The notes below the pieces were generated by a model. It did not search any database. It was not told the DNA's origin and was given only the letters and a program-made list of their open reading frames with translations. DNA of 35,714 nucleotides from Sperchopsis tessellata. Taxonomy: Eukaryota; Arthropoda; Insecta; Coleoptera; Hydrophilidae. Where the stretch lies: positions 1 to 35,714 of the forward strand of contig JAWQRN010000160.1 of assembly GCA_033557685.1 (NCBI GenBank), in the 5' to 3' direction. The position numbers were made by a program, and so were the translations under genes. Below are positions 1 to 10,600 of the stretch, in pieces (within the stretch, counting starts at the first letter, position 1; every line of letters starts with the position of its first letter).

Positions 1-560
1 AAACAACATTCATACAGATACTAACCGTGGAAGTCTATTACATTTAATATGTACAAAGTATGTTTTATAAAAGAATGTAAATAGAAAAAACAAACTTAAC
101 CTAATGAAACGTGCTTATATAGGTAGGCGCAAAGTAAAGTAAAAAAAAAACAAAAAGGTGACGTGTAGAGGAGGTTTACCTGGTGACCGTTACTGGCTGT
201 GGTGGATCTCGAATGACCTTGCTTTCTGCGCTCCGGCTTTTATAAGCACAGGCGAAGGGTTACAATTCAGTGACGCTACTGCTAGAGGCGCTTTTCGAAA
301 CGGTAAACATTAACCACTAAATGTAATAGACTATTATCTGTATGAATATTGTTTCGGGTGGAAACCGTGTAGAGGCTCTGATAAGTGCCGACGTTTAGTC
401 CACTGTTGCAAAGGACATTTTCAAGGAAGTGAATTCAATCGTTGAAGTAACATCACTCGCTTTGAAAATGTCCCTTGCAACAGTGGACGAATCGTCGGCA
501 CTTATCAGAGCCTCTACATGGTTTCCACCCGGAAACAATATTCATTAACCACTTAATTAT
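1..560. repeat. Nested fold-back (inverted-repeat) element
   Basis: Two inverted repeats are nested. Arms at about 340-424 and 460-545 are reverse complements for about 80 bp, sharing the core TGGAAACC, then GAGGCTCTGATAAGTGCCGAC. A second pair, about 2-47 and 310-357, shares TATCTGTATGAATATT and TAATAGACT. Between the outer arms, 180-300 is comparatively GC-rich and on the minus strand contains TATAAAAGCCGGAGCGC, which resembles a TATA-driven LTR or transposon promoter. No coding potential was seen. The core TGGAAACCGTGTA recurs at 3320, so this is a dispersed family; its class is unknown. Confidence 0.65.
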
Positions 561-868
561 TAATAATGTTTTTAGAATTGCTGTTAAATAGTGACTGTGT
601 ATAGGGAATATATATTACCTAGCTCCATAAGCAACCTAAAAACAGTGTTTTCATTGTACCAGGAACGAAATTTTCACCCGCGTACAACACGTGGTCATGC
701 AATTATTAATTAATTAATGGAGTAACAAGCTTTTATGGATAGTATCTTAAAATAAGTGTATTTATGAAAACTAAGTTAGTAGTTTAAAATGAGTCAAGTT
801 GATGTTTCATAAGTGAATCAATTTATTGGAAACAATTTTTAGTGGAGCCTAAAATAATTTATACATAC
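561..868. other. Intronic sequence with nothing recognised
   Basis: AT-rich DNA following the donor of CCDC40-like exon 4. No next exon, RNA gene or repeat could be identified here. Confidence 0.4.
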
Positions 869-3800
869 CAAATCTCGCTTCTCAGAAGCTAATTTCAACT
901 TGTCCTTCTTTGTTTTCTCGGAAATTCGTTGATTTGTTTGAAGTTCAGATTCCACGTCGTTCTCCCATGTAGACATTTGTTTTATCAATAGATCTAGGGC
1001 CTCAACTTCATTTGTGAGCTCTCTTTCTGTTAAACATAAATTAAAGACCTAATAAAAATTAAAAAATGTACAAAAAATATAAAACTTGGCTATAATATTA
1101 TAATAAACAGGGGTTCACCAGACCTTGAACAAGTTATAGGATATTAAATAATTATCAATAAATAGATGTATATAAATGTAAGATTATAAAAGACATCTAA
1201 ATATCCTAGCTATGAATCCTGTTGATAAACACCTTTTGAAACAATCAGGTGTCACAAAAAAATGTTACCACACTTTATTATGAAAACGCTGAATTTTATT
1301 TTTTTTGTAGATTTAACGGTTGAAAATAATGGCCCAATCCAAATTAGAGATAAGTTTGAAGCAGATGGAGAACTGTTCAGACACATCGTTGTAGAAGATT
1401 AAGATCATCTGACACAGATCTGTTAAAAATGTATCGTCTACAGCCAAGGACATCGCTTAGCCAGGCTGCTCGTGAACGAAGAATGCCAAAGGATAGTGCC
1501 CATCATATTTTCAAGTGATTTAGGTGGAAAAGTTACACACACTCTCAAAGAAGATGATCCAGATAGGAGAGTTGAGTTTTGTGAGTGGTATTTGGCGAAA
1601 TGTGAAGAAAACCAGGAGTTTTGATTAATTTAGAGCGATGAGGCTACATTTAAATTAAATGGTACAATTAACCACCACAATTATACATACTGGGCGCGTG
1701 AAAACCCACACTTTATGAACGAACATCATGTGAATTTACCAGGAGTGACGGTGTGGTGTGGCTTATCAGCGCAAGGATTAATTGGCCCATTCCTTTTTGA
1801 GGATACTGTCAGCAGTACCAGTTACCTTAATTTATTATAGGAATCTATCAATGTATTCTTGAAGATTTTATCGATGAGGGATCTTATTTCCAACAAGATA
1901 GAGCTTCACCACATTACCATTATGATGTAAGAGCCTATCTTAATGAAACATGTGGATAGGACGCAGAGATCCTGTAGAATACCCACCGCGATCACCAGAC
2001 CTCACACCACAGGAATTTTTTTTGTGCAGTTTTCTTAAGAATAAAGTTTATGGTACAAAACCTGCAACCTTTGATGCATTGAAGGTAGCCAACGAAAGGG
2101 AATGTGCTGAAATTCCGAATGAAATGTTTTTAAATGTGTGAGATTCCATAGCTTCACGATGCCAGCTCTGTTTAGATAAGTATGGTCATCAATTTGAAAA
2201 TATTTGAAATACTACATACAAAAAAATATGTTAATGTAGGTATTATTTTGATATTTGATTAAATCAAATATTGAGCAATACGTCCAAGTCAATATATTTA
2301 ATAAAGAAATCAATTTTGCATCGAAAAATTTGGGAACAAGCCGAAATTGCAGTGGACACCTTGTTTCTGTCATTAAGAAGTCATCAGCACTGCACAAATT
2401 TTTATATGTTAATGCAGTTCATTATAAGCATTGAAAGCAAATTGAACGATATTTAATAAACACTTTATAAACAATCAAAGTGTGGTAACATTTTTTTACG
2501 ACACCCTGTATATTTGAATAGCAAGTTAACAAGTCTTTTTTTCACTGGGTAAAATTTTTTGTATTAATTAAATAAATTGGAGTTAAAAATGAAAATCTTT
2601 ATGCACATGATTTTGAGCAAAGGTCAATCTAATGGCAGAGATCAAACTGATGGAAACAATGTAAAAACTAACCTTTTCTCTGCGCTTCAAAATGTCTTTG
2701 CCTTTCTTTGCTAAACTCCTGAGTGACTTCTACAAGCTGGTGTTCTAATTCTTCTCTGGCTGCGGCAACACTTTCAATTTCAACCATATATTCTTCAATA
2801 CATTTCTGCTGTTTACAAACAACTTGTTGGGTTTCGTAAGTATTGATGCCCAACTTTTCACGTTCGGCATCTTTCTTCTTTGTACTAGTTTCCTGAAATT
2901 AAAGGTGCTCATAGAATGCATACAATTACTTTCTAAGCTATTATATAATTTATTGTAAAGGCAGAACATATGTGTTTTTATCCGAAAAAAAAACAAATGC
3001 AAAAATGAGATGAAAACAAAACAGTAAAAAAGTTAACATTAATGTCATTAACACAACATTTTCCTCATGCAAAGATTTTCGTACTTGTGTACATTCTACT
3101 GAATAGATGGAAAAAATAGAATACTTACCAAAACAAAAATTTCTTCATTCAAATGTTCAATCTGCTTCAAAAGCTGTTCTTTGAGAGATTTTTGGAACTT
3201 TTCCAAAAGTGGATGTTCAGGATCTAAAACTCTTGGTGATTCCTGCTTTTCAACTTTTCTAAATTAAAAAAAAAAAAATTCTATACAATATATCAAAGCA
3301 TAAAAAAGACTAGTGTGTCCAGGTGGAAACCGTGTACAACCTCTGAAAATTGGCAACTTTTTGTGTACTGTTGTTATCTATTACATTTGTTGTTGTTTTT
3401 TCATTTGTTTATTTAACGTCGGCCAGGGATTAGGCTCCCTCACCTGGGAATTTAGCCGCATCCAGTGTTCCAACTAGAATTGGGTTCTTTTACGTGCACG
3501 TGGTCTTCATTTTACCTACAATACAAGGGACCCACTGTTTTACGTCCTTCCCGGAAGACGAGCACTACAAACACTGTTCCTTAATCACAAAAAGCCGACA
3601 GCTTCTGGGACTCGAACCCAAGACCCCATGCTTAGTAGCCTAGTACTTAACCACTGAGCTACAAGACGGCTATCTATTACAATTAATCACACAATATTAT
3701 ATTTTATGCTGTACAATGTAATTTTTTTCTTAGATATAATATGTTCCTTGAAATTACCCAGCACTTTGTACAAAACTGACAATAGAAATTAATACGTGGC

Positions 3801-4236
3801 TAAAGAGTACAGGTATTTGTAACTTCAAGGTTATATCTATGAATAGAGACTTCAAGTGCTTAATTTGACTTCATTTGCCGAGAGAAGAAGAAGAAAGAAC
3901 CTTATTGAAATGTACAAGATGTTATCTGAAGATACTATGATTCTCATACAATGAACGTTTCTGTTAATTGATAATACATATCATACATTTCTAGTTTTAT
4001 TAAACTTGTATTAATGGTAGATATAACCTCAATTGTGATCGCACTAGTTCTATACATATAATAAACATGTAAAAGTTAAAATAATAAACAAATTCTTACT
4101 TTTCATATGGTCTAATGGAGAAGTGAGGCCTCTCAACTTCTTCGGCAACCCCTTCTTCCTTAGGCTCAGCATTTTGAGGAACATCTAAGAACTTAAAAGC
4201 GTTCCCAAAAAAGTCTTCATCAAATTGTTCTGTCAT
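869..4236 (-). CDS. CCDC40: CCDC40-like ciliary coiled-coil protein, N-terminal part (partial)
   Basis: Coding exons, 5' to 3' on the minus strand, are 4236-4100, 3258-3129, 2892-2673 and 1026-869. All junctions are GT/AG and the phases chain without a break, giving 215 residues before the left edge. The start codon (4236-4234) opens an acidic stretch (MTEQFDEDFFGN). Residues about 55-75 read LDPEHPLLEKFQKSLKEQLL and residues about 98-106 LGINTYETQQ. I recognise both as the conserved opening of the CCDC40 coiled coil; the remainder is heptad-rich and charged. CCDC40 (Chlamydomonas FAP172) pairs with CCDC39 as the 96-nm molecular ruler that places inner dynein arms and the nexin-dynein regulatory complex in motile axonemes. 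In an insect this mainly means sperm flagella. No later exon was found in 1-868, so at least three quarters of the protein lies outside the window. Introns carry the mariner relic and the tRNA-SINE. Family call is confident; exon 1 is poorly conserved and rests on splice phase. Confidence 0.88.
2237..2403 (-). mobile_element. Short hammerhead-bearing retroelement repeat, copy A
   Basis: A 167-bp insertion in the mariner relic, flanked by the 11-bp duplication ATATGTTAATG (2226-2236 and 2404-2414), so it moved on its own. It shares with the 32.7-kb copy the segment around CCAAGTCAATATATT and the hammerhead ribozyme block (2349-2393, minus). No ORF is present. Similarity to sequence next to a Penelope-like element suggests it is a solo terminal repeat or non-autonomous PLE derivative. 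Confidence 0.75.
2349..2393 (-). ncRNA. Hammerhead ribozyme, type I, copy A
   Basis: Read on the minus strand: GCAGTG (stem I), CTGATGA, CTTC-TTAAT-GACA (weak stem II), GAAA, CAAGGTG (2-bp stem III), TC (cleavage after GTC), CACTGC (stem I, perfect 6-bp partner). All invariant core nucleotides are present. Stem II keeps only two pairs, so activity of this copy is doubtful. Confidence 0.72.
3313..3374. repeat. Fragment of the fold-back family seen at the left edge
   Basis: CAGGTGGAAACCGTGTAcaacctctgaaaa repeats the arm sequence at about 350-385. It lies immediately before the SINE target duplication, so the SINE inserted into or beside an older copy of this family. Confidence 0.45.
3386..3670 (-). 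mobile_element. tRNA-derived SINE with conserved central domain
   Basis: Flanked by the exact 11-bp target duplication TATCTATTACA (3375-3385 and 3671-3681). Read on the minus strand, the head (about 3670-3595) has a pol III A box TAGCTCAGTGGTTAAG and B box GGTTCGAGTCC, about 77 nt of tRNA-like sequence. The body follows, containing CGTAAAACAGTGGGTCCC and GTGCACGTAAAAGAACCC, which resembles the shared central domains known from invertebrate SINE superfamilies. The 3' end is A-rich (ACAACAACAAA). It is not a functional tRNA gene because the cloverleaf does not close well and it is embedded in the SINE. Confidence 0.87.
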
Positions 4237-4332
4237 TTTTCTGATTCAAAATGCCAATAATTATATAGACCTAACACAAAATATCACATCAAACTTCTTG
4301 TTAAAAAATCTTGTTTATTATTTGATTGATTC

Positions 4333-4390
4333 GTTTCCATAGCAACACGTGTAAATATGGAGAAAATAAATCTATTGTTTCCATAACAAC
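4333..4390. promoter_or_regulatory. Two RFX X-box motifs upstream of the CCDC40-like gene
   Basis: GTTTCCATAGCAAC (4333-4346) and GTTTCCATAACAAC (4377-4390) both fit the RFX X-box (two half-sites, GTTNCC and RRNAAC, separated by AT). They lie about 97 and 141 bp upstream of the CCDC40-like start codon, the usual X-box position. RFX factors are the conserved activators of ciliary genes, so this pair independently supports the ciliary identity of the gene. Confidence 0.82.
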
Positions 4391-4585
4391 GATTCATTCT
4401 TCAACCAAATCAAAATGAATCAAGTCTTTATTCACTTTAAAGAATACATGTTAAAAAAAAAATGATAAAACTATTAAATTGGTTGTTTGTTTATAAATTT
4501 GTAAATTATTCAAATTTGCAAGGAAGAAATGTAAAAGAAAAAAAAATATGAAAAGTAAATTTGTATTTTGTACACATTATGTATT

Positions 4586-4591
4586 TTTATT
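4586..4591 (-). terminator. Polyadenylation signal of ENGase
   Basis: AATAAA on the minus strand, 12 bp beyond the ENGase stop codon (4606-4604). Its position matches a short 3' UTR, which leaves room for the promoter of the downstream tandem CCDC40-like gene. Confidence 0.6.
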
Positions 4592-4603
4592 TTAATTATT
4601 AAA

Positions 4604-7600
4604 TTAAAATGTGCCTTCTAAGTTTTGGGTCTTCATAATTCCAAATCCGCACAAACAAACAACATCACGTTCTTTTATTTCTGCTCCAATTTCCAAAAGC
4701 CTACAACCATTGAAATTAATCACATAGGACCTAGAACAAAATCAATATTTAGAAATTTAAACATTTTACTTTTTAGGTGTCTGTCTGTCCTTTTTAATAA
4801 AATTTTGAATATACAAAGTTGATGATTTAGAAAATAAAAAATATTGACGTTCCACAAAGTTTATTAATATATACATAATATTGCGACCGGTTTCGACCAC
4901 ACTAGGTCATTTTCAAGTTTTAAACACAATACAGCAATTAGCGACTTGCAAAACAATTAATTAAAACTGCATTCCTACCTTTTGAGTCAATGAAGGCAAC
5001 AACACAACTATCCGGTGTCACCAGACCTACCAACTGCAGGACGAGGAATTGGTCTGTAATTTTAAATTGGGGATTGGAGGTGAAATTATGGGATTTGTTG
5101 AGGTTAAGAATAGGATTAGATCGACTGCTGAGATATATTTCAAGGCATTTGGCTACATCCAATTTCTTATCCTTGGGATATCTGTGAAGGATGATAGGGT
5201 TATTAGGATTGGATTAATGACTGCAAGACATAACATGACTAGCGAAGCTAGAGTCATCAGTGGCGTATTTGATGCTGCAAATGTATTCCTTATACCTTGT
5301 GTTAAAAGAACCTCCAGTCCTCTGCTCCACATCTACAGAGCAGGAAATACACCGCACTGATATTTCTTTCAAGCCGGTCTTTGTTCTTCACCAGCATGCT
5401 GTGTAGAGTCCTACCAAGACGAAAAATGTTCTTGGCGTCCTCATGAATTGCTCTAAGGTGTTTAGAAATACTGTAGGAAACGGGCCCATACAAGGGGATA
5501 GAAACGTAAGAGTTTCGGAGAGGGCTGGGGAACTGGATAACAAAGATATTGAAAATGGTTTTTTAACTTCCTATCATAGGCCTTGCAAACAATAGGGATA
5601 TGGTAACCATTCACACAAGCAACCTGCAAAATAGTACTAAGCTCAAGTTGAAAAGAACCGAGCGATAAGGGCATAGAGAACAGGCGATGAAAAAGAGAAT
5701 TGAAGAAAGCAAGTTTATGGTTCCTAGAGTGGTTAGAATGAAAAGGTAAGCAAGGGTCTGTGTGTATCTTTTTTTTGAACATTTTAGACTGAAAATTGTT
5801 ACTGTAGTCTTTAATTACAGCTAAATCGAGAAAATTCAAGTGTCTGTTCACCTCGAACTCAGAAGGTCAAATTCGTATGAAGGATATTGATGACACCAAG
5901 TACATGCTTCACAGTACTAACATCACCAGCTACAATGCAGAAAATAACATCAACGTATCTTACCCAGAATTTTATGGACTCAACGTGGATGCTACTCATA
6001 ATAAAGAGACGTTCTTCTAAATGATCCATAAATATCGGAAAGTAAGGGACTGAAATTGCTTCCCAAAGAGAACTCTTCGGGCTGTTCATAAAAATTATCA
6101 TTAAACAAGAAGAAATTCTGCTTTAAAAGGACGTGTAAGCAGTCCATTATAAAAACAAGTAGGTAGGACTGGTGGTACCGGTTATTTGTGTTGTTGCCTT
6201 CACTGACTCAAAAGGTAGGATTGCAGTTTTAATTAGTTGTTTTGCAAGTCACTAATTGCTGTATTGTGTTTTTAGCTTGAGAATGACTTAGTGTGGTCGA
6301 AACTGGTCGCAATATTATGTATATATTAAAAAACTTTGTGGAACGACAATATTTTTTATTTTCTAAATCATGAAGATTATCCACAAAGCATCGAATTTTC
6401 TATTTTCTGATACAAAGTTGACTTTAGTTTGCTATACCCAAATTACATTTGATTACAATTGGATTAGTATTAAGAGAAATATTTTATATTCGTATTTTCT
6501 ACCTTAAGGTAATTTGTTCATCTTTAAATGGGTGAGCTATTTTATTGAGAATTTTATCGTTAAATACTGGATTAACTTCCACAACAGGAGAGCACGTTTT
6601 CGTAGCAATATTAACTTCATCAAAGTAGCAAACGTATTTCTTAAATTGGCCACTCAGTTCCTGCGTCAACAATACTAAATTGCAAGTTCCACAACTAACT
6701 TCAGCTATATTTTTGGTATAAGTGTATAATATGGTTTTTCCATTTAATTCTATATCGCATGTAAACAAATGATGAATTATAGTCTCGTCACTTGACGCAA
6801 GTTTTCTCCATAATAAGCACGATGTATTATTGTCTTCAACATGCAATTGAGTACAGTTACAAATCTCTGCTAGAGTCGGCACTTCGGAATATTCACTGTC
6901 TGTGAGTTTTGGTTGTAATATTTTTGTAAGCTGAATATCTTGATTGTGTAAATTGTACCATTCCTAAAACAAAACAAAAATAAAAATATATTTACCAATT
7001 CTCAATCTCAGTCAATTTTGCCTCTTTAGAAACTTCCTTTCGGATAATAAAACTATATTGTTGGTGTAATAATGAAAACCATTCTGTTTGTGAAGTCGTA
7101 TCTCATTGCAAGACATTTTTGTAGAGTCTAATAGATAGCACATCCGGTGTACAGCACGGAACCAATTTGGCTCCACTATTCTTCAAGTTATTTATGAATG
7201 ATGATTATACAATTGTAAACCTGGTAACTCTACTATTTGCAGTCTAGCTTAAGATCTATAAAGGCAGTTTAGATGGCAGAGACTTTTTAGAGTTGCAAGC
7301 ATTACTTTTTTTTAATAAAAAACATATAGCAGTATAATTCTCCCCGTGTAAGAGACGTCCTATAAACACAACCATAAAATACCAAATAAATCTATCAAAA
7401 GACGATCAAATGATAAAAATCTTGTAGTTATTACTTTATATAGAACCAAAAGAAGAAAGATATGAGTATAACTAGATAAACCTTCTGAAGCATATTCATA
7501 CTGTAACGAATCCACTTCTCCATGTGCATTATGCGCACTATCATTACCTTATATAACTTACCACCCGGAAGGGCGAATACACATAAAGTTGGCCAAATTA

Positions 7601-10600
7601 AAGTAATTATAATTACTTTACGTACGTGTTTGTGATCATCGGTTAGGACTTACTAATGTTGTGTTAGTTTTGCAGGCTCGTTATGGAAGTGGACTTGTCA
7701 AAGATTAGAAATAGAAAACAAAGATCCCCGAGCAAAAGAAGGATCTTGCAATGCAACAGCGATCGTTTTAGAATTAGTTTAGACTGATGAAGTGAACCTG
7801 GACGACTTGTTTGAAATTTTTTTGAAGTATTACATGCTTCCCTTTCAATCTTCCTTCCCAAGAGAGATGTCTAGAGTACATGTGCTTGAAGGCATCCATT
7901 TATCGGGGAACTGCTAGATATTAAGCAGACCCTTGAGCTGATCCATTTGTCCTATATGCAAACTGTGGATGAAGCAAGTTGATAAACACACTGTTGCAGG
8001 GCCATGACTCAGTATTCTTGTTACCTATCACTTATCAAGAGAAGTTAAGCTTGCATATGAAAACTGAAAAACAGAACAACTACTGACATCTATGGACTAA
8101 GTGTAAAAGCAGTAAATAGTTGTTTTAATCACGGAGGGTTCCCTGTCACTTTGAAATTGACCAGGGTGACACCTGTCTTTAAGAAAAGAGATCCTGCAGA
8201 TGTTTCCAATTATAAACCTATGTCAGTGCTCCCAGTTTTCTCGAGGATCTTTGAAACTATGATCTGCAATAGGATACTTTCCTAAGCCCACCAGAAGAGT
8301 TACCACGCAGAAAAGCAATAAAGTTTTAGGACAGGTTAATCAAATACTAATACAGTGCTGGCTTTGGTGAAGTAACCTTTGGAGGCGACGGAGGACCGTG
8401 AAATGTGTGGTGCGATTTTTTGTGATCTGACAAAAGCATTTGATTTCATGCTGCATCATATGTTGGATGGGAACTTATATAATTGAATCATTAAAACATT
8501 GCAATACCCCTCATATGATGCTCACTCACGATCTCAAAGCATATATACAAGGAATCAAATATGTATTTGTACGTGGGGTACAGCTAATTAGTAACAAGAG
8601 CAGTGCTGATAAAGTCTTAATAATACATGACAAGAAATGTTTCTTACATTACTAGCATTTCCATAATCAATAACGAAAGAAAATTAAAACTAGTTGCGAT
8701 TGCCCAGCTTTTATTATATTTGTAAATACATTGTTGGTATTGCAATAAGGCTAAAATTAATAGCAACACCACCAGAAGTAAAAAAATGTGCCACTTGGTG
8801 TAAAAAGAAGACCTTCAAAACCCAAGAAGCCTTTAATCGTACTATAAATCTATTAATTGTTCAGATAATAATCAATTGTTATTTTTTGTATTTTTTTATA
8901 AATAGTTATAATTTATTATAGGTAAAGCTTGTTGATATTGTAATTAATATCAATTAATATTTTCACCACCAGAAGCAATAAATGTGTTGCTTAATATAAA
9001 AAGAAAATAAGGAAGATCTTCAATTTACAAAAAATTCTATTTTCTTTATTTATTTGTATCAATATCCATATTATTATATGACGAGGTGTAAAACTTTACT
9101 GAAAGTTGCATTTTACTACATCCGTAAATCATATCATTATATCTGTGTTACATTTCATTATTTTTATGTTACATTTCATTATTTTTGTGTTACTTTATTA
9201 TAATCCTAACCATTTCACTACTTTCGTGGCAATATTATTTTTATTTGACGCATTTAATATATCTATGTTAAAATTTCATGTGGGGCATTATTAAATCTGA
9301 GCGCGAAATATTTATTATCATTAAAACCTTATTGCATTTCATTATTTTTGTGTTGTACTTTATTATTAACACAAAAATATCTAAATTAAAACATATTCAA
9401 AACATTTAAGGGTCAATAGTGGAGAGTTCAGACATAGGATTTATATATTGGTGAGAAAGAGGATTTGAGAAAAGATAGAAATTCTAAAATAATAATTTAA
9501 TCAGCAAACATAACTTCTCGGTTGTAAAGTAACGTTCTTAAATGTCTTTTAAATGCCGACATAGGTTTTGATCTAATTTGTAATGGTATACTGTTTGAAC
9601 AATGAGCAATGCTGTAGGAAAATGATCTTTTAAATGTTTTTTAATTATGCCTGGGGATCGTAATAGTATTCCTGGGTATAACATTAATATTATGTACATC
9701 AGTTCTAAAACGTATCTTCTGATAATCGTAGGGAGGCGTCTTATTACTAACTATTCTATTATACAAACAAATTTAATGGAAACTTTGACGATCAGTCATA
9801 GACAACCAACCTACCCAAACCAGAGTATGTGAAATATGCTGTCCTCTACGGATACCGTAAATGAATCTCTGGATAAGCTTCTGTCAGGAAAATTCAAACA
9901 ACGGTGATAAACAACATCACAATAATTGAAGTTATAGTACCAGGGAGTTACATAATAAAATTTTCAATTACTGATTGAGAACATGTCTATGGGAAAAAAG
10001 TTACTTCAGAGTGGAATACGATCTTTTAATCAATGCACCTGTGCACCTTGCAAAAAAAAAACAAAATAAAATGTATAACGATTTTGGAATTGATGAGCAA
10101 TTTTTGCCGTTGCTCGACTCCTAATTAGTCTTTGAATATTTTGTGTTAACAATAACTACATACTCTTAATAATTCCATGAAGTGTGGGTAAGGCCTTTAA
10201 CACTCATAAATTGTTATTCCCAATAATTCAAATTCGTATTACATACTACTTTAATTTAGACTTACCTTATCTACGCCAGTGTAGAAAAATGTTTCAAACA
10301 TTTTATTTATAGGATGTGTGTACAAACACTTCCACAAGCTCAACCAAAATGCATTATTTCTATCAAAAAACCTTTCCAATACTGTATCCGTTGGAAATTT
10401 CGATAAGGACTCATGTGTCCAGCCCTGCGCAAACAGTGCCATGGATAAATTATGCTTTCTGATAACTTCTGCAGCCTTAAATGGATAAGAATAGTTATAA
10501 ACAGTTACTAGATGATTAGGAAATGAAAACATACCACATGCGCATTAAATTTTCCTCCACCAAATGTATTTCTACCGAATATGTCAATTCCTACATAAAC

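Larger units (their letters stand above)
1246..2508 (+). mobile_element. Tc1/mariner-superfamily transposon, inactive
   Basis: Imperfect terminal inverted repeats start CAGGTGTCACAAAAAAATG at 1246 and end at 2508 with the complement of CAGGGTGTCG, followed by TA. The plus strand between them encodes a decayed IS630/mariner transposase: SDEATFKLNGTINHH (about 1634-1680), VTVWCGLSAQGLIGPFLFED (about 1747-1805), a QQD motif near 1890, and WIGRRDPVEYPPRSPDLTP from 1953. The spacing of the last two acidic residues fits DD34D/E. There are several stops (after EENQEF, in SYLNLL) and a frame change near 1945, so it cannot make transposase. It lies in the intron between CCDC40-like exons 3 and 4 and hosts the 2237-2403 insertion. 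Confidence 0.88.

Noticed and set aside
180..300. LTR retrotransposon end based on TATAAAAG on the minus strand
   Set aside because: No TG...CA termini, primer-binding site or second LTR could be seen, so I record it only as a promoter-like segment in the fold-back element.
3595..3670. tRNA gene on the minus strand (A and B boxes present)
   Set aside because: It forms the head of a SINE with a target duplication and a body; the cloverleaf is imperfect.
4990..5360. Plus-strand ORFs of 65 and 103 codons
   Set aside because: They are antisense to the C-terminal region of the 4824-6409 PLE.
7664..7861. 65-codon minus-strand ORF and a CTGATGA at about 7786
   Set aside because: The ORF has no homology I recognise and the CTGATGA lacks the remaining hammerhead parts.
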